A model generated the notes under the pieces. The model did not search any database, had not been told where the DNA came from, and saw nothing but the letters and a program-made list of their open reading frames with translations. This document shows, in pieces, positions 19,147 to 27,190 of a stretch of 64,000 nucleotides of DNA (the stretch's first letter is position 1; the number at the start of each line of letters is the position of its first letter). Made by a program: the position numbers and the translations under genes. This DNA comes from Gammaproteobacteria bacterium. GTDB lineage: Bacteria > Pseudomonadota > Gammaproteobacteria > Pseudomonadales > Pseudohongiellaceae. The stretch spans positions 1-64,000 of the forward strand of contig JAGYKB010000003.1 of assembly GCA_018401885.1 (NCBI GenBank). Direction: 5' to 3'.

Positions 19147-20820
19147 ATGGATAGATCCAACCAGTCCGAGGCGCTTAGGTCTGCCCAGTCACTGATGCAG
19201 TCGCTGACGAGTATGGTTGATGCGGCGTTCTCAGAGGTTCGGCATCGATGTGTCGATCGAGAGAGCGGGCGCCTCAACGCTGCGTTGCTCGATGAGAATC
19301 AGCAAGTGAGTTATGAGCTGGCCTTTGTGGTGGCCGAACTCGCGGCAACTAGTGCGCTCGTATCAAAAGCAGATTTCGGCGGCGAACTTGAGACACTTGT
19401 TGCTTTGGCGCAGTGGTCTTGCGCCCTCAATGCTGCGCAGTCGAGATTACTGCCAATCGCCGACGAATGTGGACTCGAGAGGGATGGGCTATGCAGTTTC
19501 TTTAATCAGCAGTCGCTCGTAGCGCTTCAAACTAAATTTGGGTCGAGCAAAGCGCTCGCTCGGCTAGGTGAGAGGCTTTGCGCTGCGGAAATACAAAGAC
19601 TGCCTTCCGTACTCGATACCGACAAAGAGATGATGCGCGCAACGTTCGAACGTTTCGCCAATGAAATTGTCGCTCCAAGAGCGGAGGCTATCCATCGCCA
19701 GGACTTGGATATTCCCGATGAAATATTGATCCCTGCTGCGGAACTCGGTTGCTTTGGGACCTGTATTCCAGAGCGATTTGGCGGGCTGCAACCAGACGAT
19801 AAGCCCGATAGTCTAAGCATGATTGTTGTGACCGAAGAATTGTCGCGGGGCTCTCTAGGCGCTGCGGGAAGTCTTATTACGCGTCCAGAAATAGCGGCAC
19901 GCGCGCTTCTTGCTGGGGGCACCGATGAACAACAGCAAAAATGGTTACCTAAACTTGCCGCAGGAAAAACGCTGTGTGCTATTTCGATCACAGAGCCCAA
20001 TACAGGATCCGATGTCGCCTCGGTGGCCCTGCGAGCAACCCGCACCGAAACTGGCTGGAAGCTCAACGGAGCAAAAACCTGGTGCACTTTCGCAGGAAGA
20101 TCCGAACTTCTGGTCGTATTGGCGCGCACCGAGGATGATAGGGATCTTGGCTATCGCGGTCTGAGCCTCTTTCTCGTTGAGAAACCAGCGTGTGTGGGAC
20201 ACGAGTTCACTGTCGAGCAAGACGGCGGTGGCATGCTGAGTGGACGCGCTATCGCGACTTTAGGCTATCGTGGTATGCATTCTTTCGAGCTAGCCTTCGA
20301 TGAGTTTGTTGTGCCCGAATCGGCTCTGCTCGGAGGCGAGGCGGCGCGCGGTCGGGGCTTTTACTACACGATGGCAGGATTCGCTGGCGGACGCATCCAA
20401 ACGGCCGCGCGCGCCACCGGACTCATGCAAGCCGCGCTCGAAAAAGCGATGAGCTATGCGCGTGAACGCAGCACGTTCGGCACACCGCTTGCTAGCTACC
20501 AATTAATCCAAATTAAAATAGCAAAAATGTTTGCGACAGTTTCAGCGTCGCGCCAATTTTCTTATGATGTTGCCGCTTTAATGGACGAGGGTGCGGGTCA
20601 GATGGAGGCGAGTTTGGTAAAGTTGTTCAGCTGCCGCGCCGCCGAAACCGTGACCCGCGAAGCAATGCAGATACACGGCGGCATGGGTTATGCCGAAGAA
20701 ATGGCGGTCAGCCGTTATTTTGTTGATGCAAGAGTGCTCTCAATTTTCGAGGGCGCCGAAGAAGTGCTCGCGCTCAAGGTTATCGCGCGCGAATTAATTG
20801 AGAACGCGAAAGTAATTTGA
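19147..20820 (+). CDS. Acyl-CoA dehydrogenase with N-terminal extension, possibly methylsuccinyl-CoA dehydrogenase
   Basis: The 557-residue FAD enzyme has an N-terminal helical extension of about 160 residues before the acyl-CoA dehydrogenase core. Core markers are ISITEPNTGSDVASV (about 307-321), TWCTFAGRSELLVVLART, the FAD segment RSTFGTPLASYQLIQ, MQIHGGMGYAEE, and IFEGAEEVLAL with Glu535 at the MCAD-type catalytic position. This length class and the extension fit (2S)-methylsuccinyl-CoA dehydrogenase, which makes mesaconyl-C1-CoA. The next gene encodes an enzyme that acts on mesaconyl-C1-CoA, which strengthens that reading, but the specificity remains inferred. The ATG at 19147 is preferred over a TTG at 19084. 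Confidence 0.8.
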   Translation: MDRSNQSEALRSAQSLMQSLTSMVDAAFSEVRHRCVDRESGRLNAALLDENQQVSYELAFVVAELAATSALVSKADFGGELETLVALAQWSCALNAAQSRLLPIADECGLERDGLCSFFNQQSLVALQTKFGSSKALARLGERLCAAEIQRLPSVLDTDKEMMRATFERFANEIVAPRAEAIHRQDLDIPDEILIPAAELGCFGTCIPERFGGLQPDDKPDSLSMIVVTEELSRGSLGAAGSLITRPEIAARALLAGGTDEQQQKWLPKLAAGKTLCAISITEPNTGSDVASVALRATRTETGWKLNGAKTWCTFAGRSELLVVLARTEDDRDLGYRGLSLFLVEKPACVGHEFTVEQDGGGMLSGRAIATLGYRGMHSFELAFDEFVVPESALLGGEAARGRGFYYTMAGFAGGRIQTAARATGLMQAALEKAMSYARERSTFGTPLASYQLIQIKIAKMFATVSASRQFSYDVAALMDEGAGQMEASLVKLFSCRAAETVTREAMQIHGGMGYAEEMAVSRYFVDARVLSIFEGAEEVLALKVIARELIENAKVI

Positions 20821-20874
20821 CGGCAACGTCGCGAGTCTTGCAGCAAAAATGCCATCAATTCGGGATCGCCACTA

Positions 20875-22089
20875 ATGCAGAATTTACTGAAAGGACTTCG
20901 CATCGTAGAAGGAAGTGCTTTTATCGCAGCGCCCTCTGGAGGAATGACGTTAGGCCAGTTGGGCGCAGATGTCATTCGTTTTGATCAGATCGGCGGCGGC
21001 ATCGACTATCGTCGCTGGCCGATAACAGAGAAGGGAAAGAGTCTTTATTGGCATAGTCTCAATAAAGGCAAGCGTTCGATAGCAGTTGATTTCCGCAAAC
21101 CCGAAGGCCGCGAACTGCTGACGCGACTGATATGCGCACCCGGCGACGACGGGGGGCTTTTTCTCACGAATTTCCCCGCTCGCGGCTGGCTTGCCTATGA
21201 TGCGTTAAAGCATGGGCGCGAGGATCTCATTTACCTGAATCTAACTGGCGATCGCCACGGCGGCAGTGCGCTGGATTACACCGTGAATGCACGCGTCGGC
21301 GTGCCATTTCTTAACGGCGACGGCGTCACTCCTCTAAATAGCGCACTGCCGGCCTGGGACGTGATCGCAGGGCAGCAGATCGCGCTCGGGCTTCTGGCTG
21401 CGGAGCGGCATCGTAGCCGAACTGGGGAAGGGCAAATGATCACTCTTGCGCTTGCCGATGTTGCGCTTGCAACCATGGGGCACCTTGGCTACCTCGCGGA
21501 GGCTCAGTTGAATGAAAACCAGAGGCCGGCCATGGGTAATCACATATTTGGAACTTTCGGTCACGATTTCGTGTGTGCCGACGGCGAACGAGTGATGATT
21601 GTTGGCGTCAGTCCAAATCAATGGCAGGCAATCGTGAAGGTTACCGATTGCGCTAGCAGTGTCGCAACACTTGCCTTCGAACTTGGTCTTAACTTCGATA
21701 AAGAAGGCGACCGATATGCTGCAAGAGAAAGACTGCGATCGCTTTTTGCTCCCTGGTTCGCAGCACGAAGCAGTAAACAGGTGCACGTCGCTCTCGAAGC
21801 CGCGGGCGTCTGCTGGGGACCCTATCAAACTGTTAAACAGTTAGTGGAAAACGACGCCGAATGTTCAACCGAAAATCCCCTTTTCTCATCGATAAATCAG
21901 CCTGATATCGGGCGCTTACTCACGCCCTCCCAACCGCTTAACTTTGCGGGGCTCGAGAGTATCGAGCCGAAGCCCGCGCCGCGCTTAGGTCAACATACCG
22001 ATGAAATACTTAGCGAACTACTGGGGATGAGTTCGGGGGAGATCGCTGCTTTGCACGATGCAAAAATCGTGGCTGCGGCGAGTAGCTAA
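20875..22089 (+). CDS. mct: CaiB/BaiF CoA-transferase, mesaconyl-C1-CoA:C4-CoA transferase-like
   Basis: This 404-residue family III CoA-transferase starts LRIVEGSAFIAAPSGGMTLGQLGADVIRFD. From memory its segments track closely the Chloroflexus aurantiacus Mct (2-methylfumaryl-CoA isomerase), including IGGGIDYRRWP, NFPARGWLAYD, LPAWDVIAGQ, AAERHRSRTGEGQ and APRLGQHTDEIL. Mct moves CoA intramolecularly from C1 to C4 of mesaconate. Asp134 (ALDYTVNA) is the likely nucleophile forming the aspartyl-CoA mixed anhydride. It sits 54 bp after an acyl-CoA dehydrogenase and 24 bp before a CoA ligase. Hydratase and lyase genes for the remaining steps to pyruvate and acetyl-CoA are absent from the window. 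Confidence 0.82.
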   Translation: MQNLLKGLRIVEGSAFIAAPSGGMTLGQLGADVIRFDQIGGGIDYRRWPITEKGKSLYWHSLNKGKRSIAVDFRKPEGRELLTRLICAPGDDGGLFLTNFPARGWLAYDALKHGREDLIYLNLTGDRHGGSALDYTVNARVGVPFLNGDGVTPLNSALPAWDVIAGQQIALGLLAAERHRSRTGEGQMITLALADVALATMGHLGYLAEAQLNENQRPAMGNHIFGTFGHDFVCADGERVMIVGVSPNQWQAIVKVTDCASSVATLAFELGLNFDKEGDRYAARERLRSLFAPWFAARSSKQVHVALEAAGVCWGPYQTVKQLVENDAECSTENPLFSSINQPDIGRLLTPSQPLNFAGLESIEPKPAPRLGQHTDEILSELLGMSSGEIAALHDAKIVAAASS

Positions 22090-22113
22090 AGACAACATTT
22101 AAGAGTGAGAGAG

Positions 22114-23796
22114 ATGTCTACAAACGAAGTAAACGAGCAGGTGTTAGAGGCAGGCAATAGAAGCGGCGAGGTCTTCGCTTTGCTTACCGAAGCGGCTAAG
22201 CACTGGCCGGAACGAGCGGCTGTTACTTATCAAGGTTCTACCCAGACATGGCGTGAAACGTTGCTGCGCTGTCGGGCACAGGCCAGCGTGTTCGCACAGT
22301 CAGGTATTGAGCGCGGTGATAGGGTTGCTTATCTCGGTTTCAATTCGAATGTGTGTTTCGAAGGTTATTTCGCCCCCTCAGCAATTGGCGCAATATTTGT
22401 TCCGCTCAATTTTCGTCTGGCCATCGGCGAGTTGATTGAATGCCTTGATGATTGTTCGCCACGAATTTTGCTTTGTGAGCCAGCGTTCTATAGCCAAGCT
22501 GTGGCATTATTTAAAGCCTGTGCGAGCGTCGAACATGTTTTCGTTACTGGCGATCCAGCTGAATTCGATGCAACGAGTGCGAACGGGGTCGAGATCGACG
22601 GAGCTGTCCAACCCTTACCAAGTGGAATGCGTTCGCTCGAGAGATGCATTGCCGAGACAGTGGCAGCTAATGCGTTTGTCGACCTACAGCCGAGCTCGTT
22701 TGACGAAACGCTAATCCTTTTTTACACCGGTGGTACAACCGGACGCTCGAAAGGAGTGATGCTCAGCAACAAGAATTTTCTGTGTAATACCACGGGCTCT
22801 GTGCCGCTTTATAAAATGCAGGACGGCTGGTGTTTCTTAATCGTAGGCCCGCTTTTTCATATCGCAGCAGGCGCACGTATTTTTAGCTGTGCGGTGCTTG
22901 GAGGTCATGCGATTGTTTTGCCAAAATTCGATGTTCCCGACGTTTTAGAAAGCATTGCAAACTATAGAATCAATTCGGCCACGCTTGTTCCGACCATGTT
23001 TCAGATGCTTATCGATCACCCGCTTTTTCCGAGCGCTGATCTTTCTTCGATGCAAATGGTAGCCTCCGGTGCTGCGCCAATGCCGATGGCATTGCAGCAT
23101 CGCGTTATCGAGGCGTTTTCTGGTATCAATCTCTACCAGACCTACGGCATGACCGAGGCGGCGCCCATCGTCACAAGTCTCGACTCGCAGTATCACGTCG
23201 TCAGCGGTCCTGGTTCTGAGAAACTCGGTTCGGTTGGCAGGCCAGCGCCGCATGTGCAGTTGCGCATTATCGACGAACATGGTGCCGACCTTCCTACAGG
23301 GCAAACCGGCGAGGTACTTGCGCGCGGCGACAATATTATGACTGGCTATTGGAATTTGCCCGAGCAGACTGCGGTTGCCTTGAGAGACGGCTGGTACTAC
23401 ACAGGCGATGCTGGCTATCTCGACGACGATGGGTTTTTGTTTCTCGAGGGACGCGTCAAAGACATGATTGTTAGCGGCGGTGAAAATATCTACCCGATAG
23501 AAATAGAGAATGTGCTATCGAGTCATCCCGCGGTTCATCAGTGCGCAGTTATCGGCATTCCTCACGAAACCTGGGGAGAGGCGGTGCATGCGATTATTCT
23601 CCTCGAAGATTCGGAAAGTAAACCGCCGACAGAGCGTGAATTGATCACCTATTGCCGTGAAAGAATTGCTTCTTACAAGTGTCCGGTGAGTGTTAGTTTT
23701 CGGAGCGAGGCGATGCCACTCTCGCCCATAAATAAGATTTTAAAGACCGAGCTTCGCAAGCCCTTTTGGGAAGGGCGATCGAGCGCGCTTGTCTGA
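22114..23796 (+). CDS. Acyl-CoA synthetase (AMP-forming)
   Basis: The 560-residue adenylating enzyme activates a carboxylic acid to its CoA thioester through an acyl-AMP. Visible motifs are the P-loop FYTGGTTGRSKGVML (about 203-217), the adenine motif YQTYGMTEAAPIV, the hinge motif WYYTGDAGYLDDDGFLFLEGRVKDMIVSGGENIYP (quoted in part), and the C-terminal catalytic lysine region PINKILKTELRKPFW. It is the last gene of the three-gene acyl-CoA unit. The substrate could be methylsuccinate or mesaconate given the neighbours, but the sequence resembles medium/long-chain or aryl acid ligases and does not decide. The ATG at 22114 follows GAGAGAG. Confidence 0.88.
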   Translation: MSTNEVNEQVLEAGNRSGEVFALLTEAAKHWPERAAVTYQGSTQTWRETLLRCRAQASVFAQSGIERGDRVAYLGFNSNVCFEGYFAPSAIGAIFVPLNFRLAIGELIECLDDCSPRILLCEPAFYSQAVALFKACASVEHVFVTGDPAEFDATSANGVEIDGAVQPLPSGMRSLERCIAETVAANAFVDLQPSSFDETLILFYTGGTTGRSKGVMLSNKNFLCNTTGSVPLYKMQDGWCFLIVGPLFHIAAGARIFSCAVLGGHAIVLPKFDVPDVLESIANYRINSATLVPTMFQMLIDHPLFPSADLSSMQMVASGAAPMPMALQHRVIEAFSGINLYQTYGMTEAAPIVTSLDSQYHVVSGPGSEKLGSVGRPAPHVQLRIIDEHGADLPTGQTGEVLARGDNIMTGYWNLPEQTAVALRDGWYYTGDAGYLDDDGFLFLEGRVKDMIVSGGENIYPIEIENVLSSHPAVHQCAVIGIPHETWGEAVHAIILLEDSESKPPTERELITYCRERIASYKCPVSVSFRSEAMPLSPINKILKTELRKPFWEGRSSALV

Positions 23797-23797
23797 C

Positions 23798-24475
23798 CTA
23801 GGTCGTCCATCCCCCCGCAAGCGGGATTAGCTGTCCGACCATGTGAGTGCAGTGTTCACTTGCGAGATAGGCGGCGAGTTCCGCGGTTTCGGAAGGCGCG
23901 CCGACTTTATTGGTCGGGACATTGCGTTTCACGTGCTCAATGAATTTAGGTTGATCGAGAACATCGTCGGGATAATAAGTGTCGTTGTTAACATAGTTTT
24001 GCGCAATCGCATTGACTTGTATGCCGCTTCTGGCCAGTTCGAGTCCAACCGCTTTAATGAAGCCATTCTGCGCGCCGCGCGCCGCGCAGTACGCCGCGTT
24101 ATTCGCGATGCCTTTTAGGGGCGCTGCGCTCGTGACCGCGATTATTTTGCCGCTCTGGCGTTCGAGCATCTGTGGAGTTACCGCACGAACGAGATACATT
24201 AGCGGGTCTACTAAGCGTGCGAATAATCGCTGCCAATTGGCGTCATCTATCGCATGCACCGGACCGGTCATCGGTGGCTCAGCAAGATTCGCCACTAAGA
24301 TATCGATGCGTCCGGCCTCTGCGATTACACGATCAACCTCGGCATTACTCGTGAGCGGAGAGTCGTCTTCGATAACGTCGATAGACAGTTGTTTGAACTT
24401 CGCCGCGATAGCGCGTCCCATATAGCGGTCTGCGCAGGTGATCAATGCCCGACGTTTGGGCCTAGTGGATGTCAT
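23798..24475 (-). CDS. Halohydrin dehalogenase-like SDR protein
   Basis: The 225-residue protein has the SDR fold but not SDR cofactor or catalytic motifs. The Gly-rich TGxxxGxG is replaced by T13-x4-Y18-x-G20 (TCADRYMG), and the catalytic set is S116-x12-Y129-x3-R133 with Arg instead of Lys. T-x4-[F/Y]-x-G plus S-x12-Y-x3-R is the signature of halohydrin dehalogenases, which convert vicinal haloalcohols to epoxides without NAD(P). The region after it (NYVNNDTYYPDD, LAGGW) also follows the HheC layout. It lies 62 bp downstream of the selenoprotein candidate on the same strand, and its stop is 1 bp from the convergent ligase stop. It has no signal peptide, so it is cytoplasmic. Substrate unknown. 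Confidence 0.8.
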   Translation of the reverse strand: MTSTRPKRRALITCADRYMGRAIAAKFKQLSIDVIEDDSPLTSNAEVDRVIAEAGRIDILVANLAEPPMTGPVHAIDDANWQRLFARLVDPLMYLVRAVTPQMLERQSGKIIAVTSAAPLKGIANNAAYCAARGAQNGFIKAVGLELARSGIQVNAIAQNYVNNDTYYPDDVLDQPKFIEHVKRNVPTNKVGAPSETAELAAYLASEHCTHMVGQLIPLAGGWTT

Positions 24476-24537
24476 CTTCTCTGCCTCTTCTAATTCTTTA
24501 CTGTTTTCAACAGCAGTCCTTCTGGCTTGAGTGGTCG

Positions 24538-25158
24538 CTAGCTTGCCCTGTCATTGTCAGCAAGCAGGTGCTTTACAAATTTTTCAAGCGTCTCATACGG
24601 CTGGCAGCCCACAACAGCGAGGTCGTTGGCATAGAATGTAGGTACACCAGTCACACCAACCCCACGCGATCGCGCCCAATCATCATCGACCTTGGCCGAG
24701 AATCTGCGCTCGGTCAGAACGGCACGCGCTTCACCGCCGTCGAGTCCAACTGATTCGGCGATGACAATGAGCGCATCAATATCGCTGATGTTAACGGCGT
24801 CGACAAAATAGGCACGATAGAGCGCATCGTGAATGGCATCGCCACCGGCCTGCGTGTCAGCCCAGGCACCGAGTTCCTGTGCGAGCCGGCTATTATAAGT
24901 ATGCGTGCGCTCGCCGTAGTCAAGACCAGCTTCCGCCATAAGGCTTTTGAGCCTCTGGCGGATAGGCTCGATGTCTCGCCCCGCGAACATTTCGGCTAAC
25001 GAGCGCCCTTCGGCAGGGGTGTCTGGATGCAGCGGGAAGTGAACCCACTGAATTTTGACAGGGTAATTCGTCTTCAGTTTTTCAATACTCACGGTACTGA
25101 GGTAACACCAGGGTCAAACGTAATCGGTGAAGACGTCTAGTTGAATAACGTTGGACAT
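24538..25158 (-). CDS. DsbA/FrnE-like thiol oxidoreductase with in-frame TGA at the UxxC position (candidate selenoprotein)
   Basis: Starting at ATG 25158 and reading codon 15 (TGA, 25114-25116) as selenocysteine gives a 206-residue DsbA-fold protein beginning MSNVIQLDVFTDYV-U-PWCYL. FrnE/DsbA-family relatives have VCPWCYLG here, so the TGA falls exactly on the first, nucleophilic cysteine. The rest is intact: helical insertion, then GVTGVPTFYAND with the cis-proline, and a C-terminal helix. Without readthrough only a GTG-initiated 184-residue fragment lacking the active site could be made. The base after TGA is C, a leaky context. A small hairpin follows at suitable distance. The alternative is a TGC/TGT-to-TGA nonsense mutation or sequencing error. 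No signal peptide is visible. Confidence 0.72.
25086..25104 (-). promoter_or_regulatory. Possible bacterial SECIS hairpin
   Basis: In the reverse-strand mRNA, CUCA (25101-25098) pairs with UGAG (25091-25088) around the loop GUACCG. Two more pairs form outside a bulged C. The loop begins 16 nt after the UGA and its first base is G, both within the loose consensus for bacterial SECIS elements. The stem is short, so this is suggestive only. Confidence 0.35.
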
Positions 25159-25246
25159 TTAATGCTCCGACTGGGTTATTGGCGTTGCTATCGAAATAAC
25201 GTTGACTCTATCAAACTCTTGTCTGCGTTGCCTTGATTAGATCCGT

Positions 25247-25260
25247 TTGATGTAGATCAA
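25247..25260. promoter_or_regulatory. FNR/Anr-type box
   Basis: TTGATGTAGATCAA is a perfect match to the FNR-family consensus TTGAT-N4-ATCAA. It lies 88 bp upstream of the selenoprotein-candidate start on the reverse strand and 153 bp upstream of the TPR gene on the forward strand, in a 255-bp divergent region. It could regulate either or both in response to oxygen or nitric oxide. A partial half-site (TTGAT) occurs at 25233-25237. Confidence 0.7.
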
Positions 25261-25413
25261 GTGGGGCGATAACCGACTTATTTTAGTGGCGATTATTACG
25301 CTTTTTTGCAAATTGCAGTGTGTTTGCACCATTTGCCTCTTGTGCCAATTGCGCTAGACTCAACGAGTTAACGGGACTACAGAAACCAGAAAATAAAAAC
25401 GGAGAAAACGACC

Positions 25414-27096
25414 ATGCGCAAACTCTTAACCGCCGGTGTCATACTCGGCGTCACCGCGATGCAACTCGCGGCGCTGCCGTCTACAGCTGTCGGTCAGTCT
25501 AGCAACGAGCCACTCGCCATACTCGTACCCGGTGGCGGTACGTATTCGCGGCCTATCACGACCGACTCTGATCTTGCTCAGCAGTTTTTTGATCAAGGAC
25601 TGCGCATGGCATGGAGTTTTTACTTCCCCGAGTCGATTGCCTCGTATCAAGAAGCGAGCCGCCTAGACCCCGACAGCCCCATGCCCTATTTCGGTTTAGC
25701 GCATGCGGCGGGCCCCAATCCTAATAGCCGCTACGCGAATATGCCGGACGATCCGCAAGGAACTGGCCTTGCGGCAATCCGCGAAGCCATGCGGCGCATC
25801 GAGAACGCAACGCCGCGTGAGCAGGATATGATCCGTGCGCTTTTCGTTCTCTACAACAAAGACGCGATTTCCGATAACCGGGAGCGTGATTTTGCTTTCG
25901 TTGACGCGATGCGCAAACTCCATGCGAAATACCCTGAAGACCCCGATATCGGTGCAATGTTCGCAGCGGGCTTCATGAACACAACTCGCTGGGACTACTG
26001 GGAGAAGGATGGAACAGCGCGCCCAGGCACGGAGGAGGCGCAGTTAGCACTCGAGGCTGCGATGCGTGCGGAGCACGATCATCCCGGCGCTAACCACCTC
26101 TACATTCACCTAATGGAGGCTTCTTCTCAGCCCGAATTAGCGATGCCTGCAGCTCAAAAGCTAGAATCTACCGTGCCGATTTCGGGTCACATGGTTCACA
26201 TGCCCGGACACATTTATCTTCGAGTAGGCGAGTATGAAAAAGCGATAGACATCAACGAGCGCTCGCAGATCGTCGATCTTCAGTTTGCCGAACTGTGGGG
26301 TAATACTAACTTTCCCAACATTGGTACTTATCCACTGTCTCACAAAATGCACGCACCACACGCGCTAGACTTCGTGCGATATGCCAGCATGCTGCAGGGT
26401 AGCTATGTTGAAGCATCCGAAGCGGCGCAGCGCGGAGCAGCGAGCGTTGGCACCGCACCCGAGGCGGTGAACCGTGGCGAGAAGCGCGTTGTGCACTCTT
26501 GGGTTGTCGACAAGGTGTTTGGCAAATGGGACAAGCTACTTAGCAGCGAGCAGAGCCATAAAGGCACGCCTTATCTCGACGGTATGTGGAGCTATGTGAC
26601 CGGCAGCGCCAACATCGCGAAGGGCAACCTCGCTGCAGCGGATGCGGCGCTTTTGCACATTCGTGAAATGGCTGCTGATCCAAAGGTCGATACTACAGGC
26701 GTGAGCCCAACGTCCGCTTCGCAGATACTTACGCTTGCGGGTTTCGCTCTCGAGGGTGAAATTAAAGAAGCGCGCGGCGATCTGGACGGTGCGATTGCTG
26801 CCTTCGCGCGTGCGGTTGAGATTGAAGACACGAACAGCTATACCGAGCCACCCGATTGGTCTCAGTCGATGCGTCTTTACCTTGGTGCCGCTCAGCTAGA
26901 TGCCGGACAGGCCGCCGAAGCTGAGGCGACATTCCGCCAAGATCTCGAGTGGAAGCAGCAGAGTGGCTGGTCGACTTTTGGTCTGTATCAGGCGATCGAG
27001 GCGCAGGGACGCAGTGCCGAGGCCGAGATTGTGAAGCGACAGTTCGAGTCCTTCTGGCGTAATGCCGATGCGACCCTGTCGCGGGCGCATCTCTAG
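25414..27096 (+). CDS. Exported TPR-repeat protein
   Basis: The 560-residue protein carries a cleavable signal peptide (about residues 1-27, ending TAVGQ) and helix-turn-helix repeats through most of its length, for example QQFFDQGLRMAWSFYFPESIASYQEASRLDPDSPMPYFGLA (quoted in part). The middle contains His-rich conserved segments, HPGANHLYIHLMEAS and GHMVHMPGHIYLR, that recur in this family and could bind metal. No enzymatic function is known to me. It is divergent from the DsbA-like gene and shares its upstream region with an FNR box. A strong intrinsic terminator follows 30 bp after the stop, so it is probably monocistronic. Confidence 0.8.
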   Translation: MRKLLTAGVILGVTAMQLAALPSTAVGQSSNEPLAILVPGGGTYSRPITTDSDLAQQFFDQGLRMAWSFYFPESIASYQEASRLDPDSPMPYFGLAHAAGPNPNSRYANMPDDPQGTGLAAIREAMRRIENATPREQDMIRALFVLYNKDAISDNRERDFAFVDAMRKLHAKYPEDPDIGAMFAAGFMNTTRWDYWEKDGTARPGTEEAQLALEAAMRAEHDHPGANHLYIHLMEASSQPELAMPAAQKLESTVPISGHMVHMPGHIYLRVGEYEKAIDINERSQIVDLQFAELWGNTNFPNIGTYPLSHKMHAPHALDFVRYASMLQGSYVEASEAAQRGAASVGTAPEAVNRGEKRVVHSWVVDKVFGKWDKLLSSEQSHKGTPYLDGMWSYVTGSANIAKGNLAAADAALLHIREMAADPKVDTTGVSPTSASQILTLAGFALEGEIKEARGDLDGAIAAFARAVEIEDTNSYTEPPDWSQSMRLYLGAAQLDAGQAAEAEATFRQDLEWKQQSGWSTFGLYQAIEAQGRSAEAEIVKRQFESFWRNADATLSRAHL

Positions 27097-27126
27097 TGTG
27101 AGCTTCGGCTCAATGCGTTACCCAAT

Positions 27127-27158
27127 GGGCCTATCAGGAAACTGATAGGCCCTTTTTT
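27127..27158 (+). terminator. Intrinsic terminator of the TPR gene
   Basis: GGGCCTATCAG (27127-27137) and CTGATAGGCCC (27142-27152) form a perfect 11-bp stem with a GAAA loop, followed by six T. It ends the forward transcript and has no T-tract in the reverse direction. Confidence 0.95.
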
Positions 27159-27190
27159 CTGGCGCGAGAATTGCGATCGAAAGCCGAGAA

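Noticed and set aside
19527-20129. 200-residue reverse-strand frame in the acyl-CoA dehydrogenase
   Set aside because: It is a shadow of a gene with strong motif support; its low-complexity Ser/Arg/Ala content is typical of antisense frames.
24538-25092. DsbA-like protein starting at the GTG at 25092
   Set aside because: This start removes the whole active site (PWC) and the first beta strand; the upstream frame through the TGA fits the family far better.
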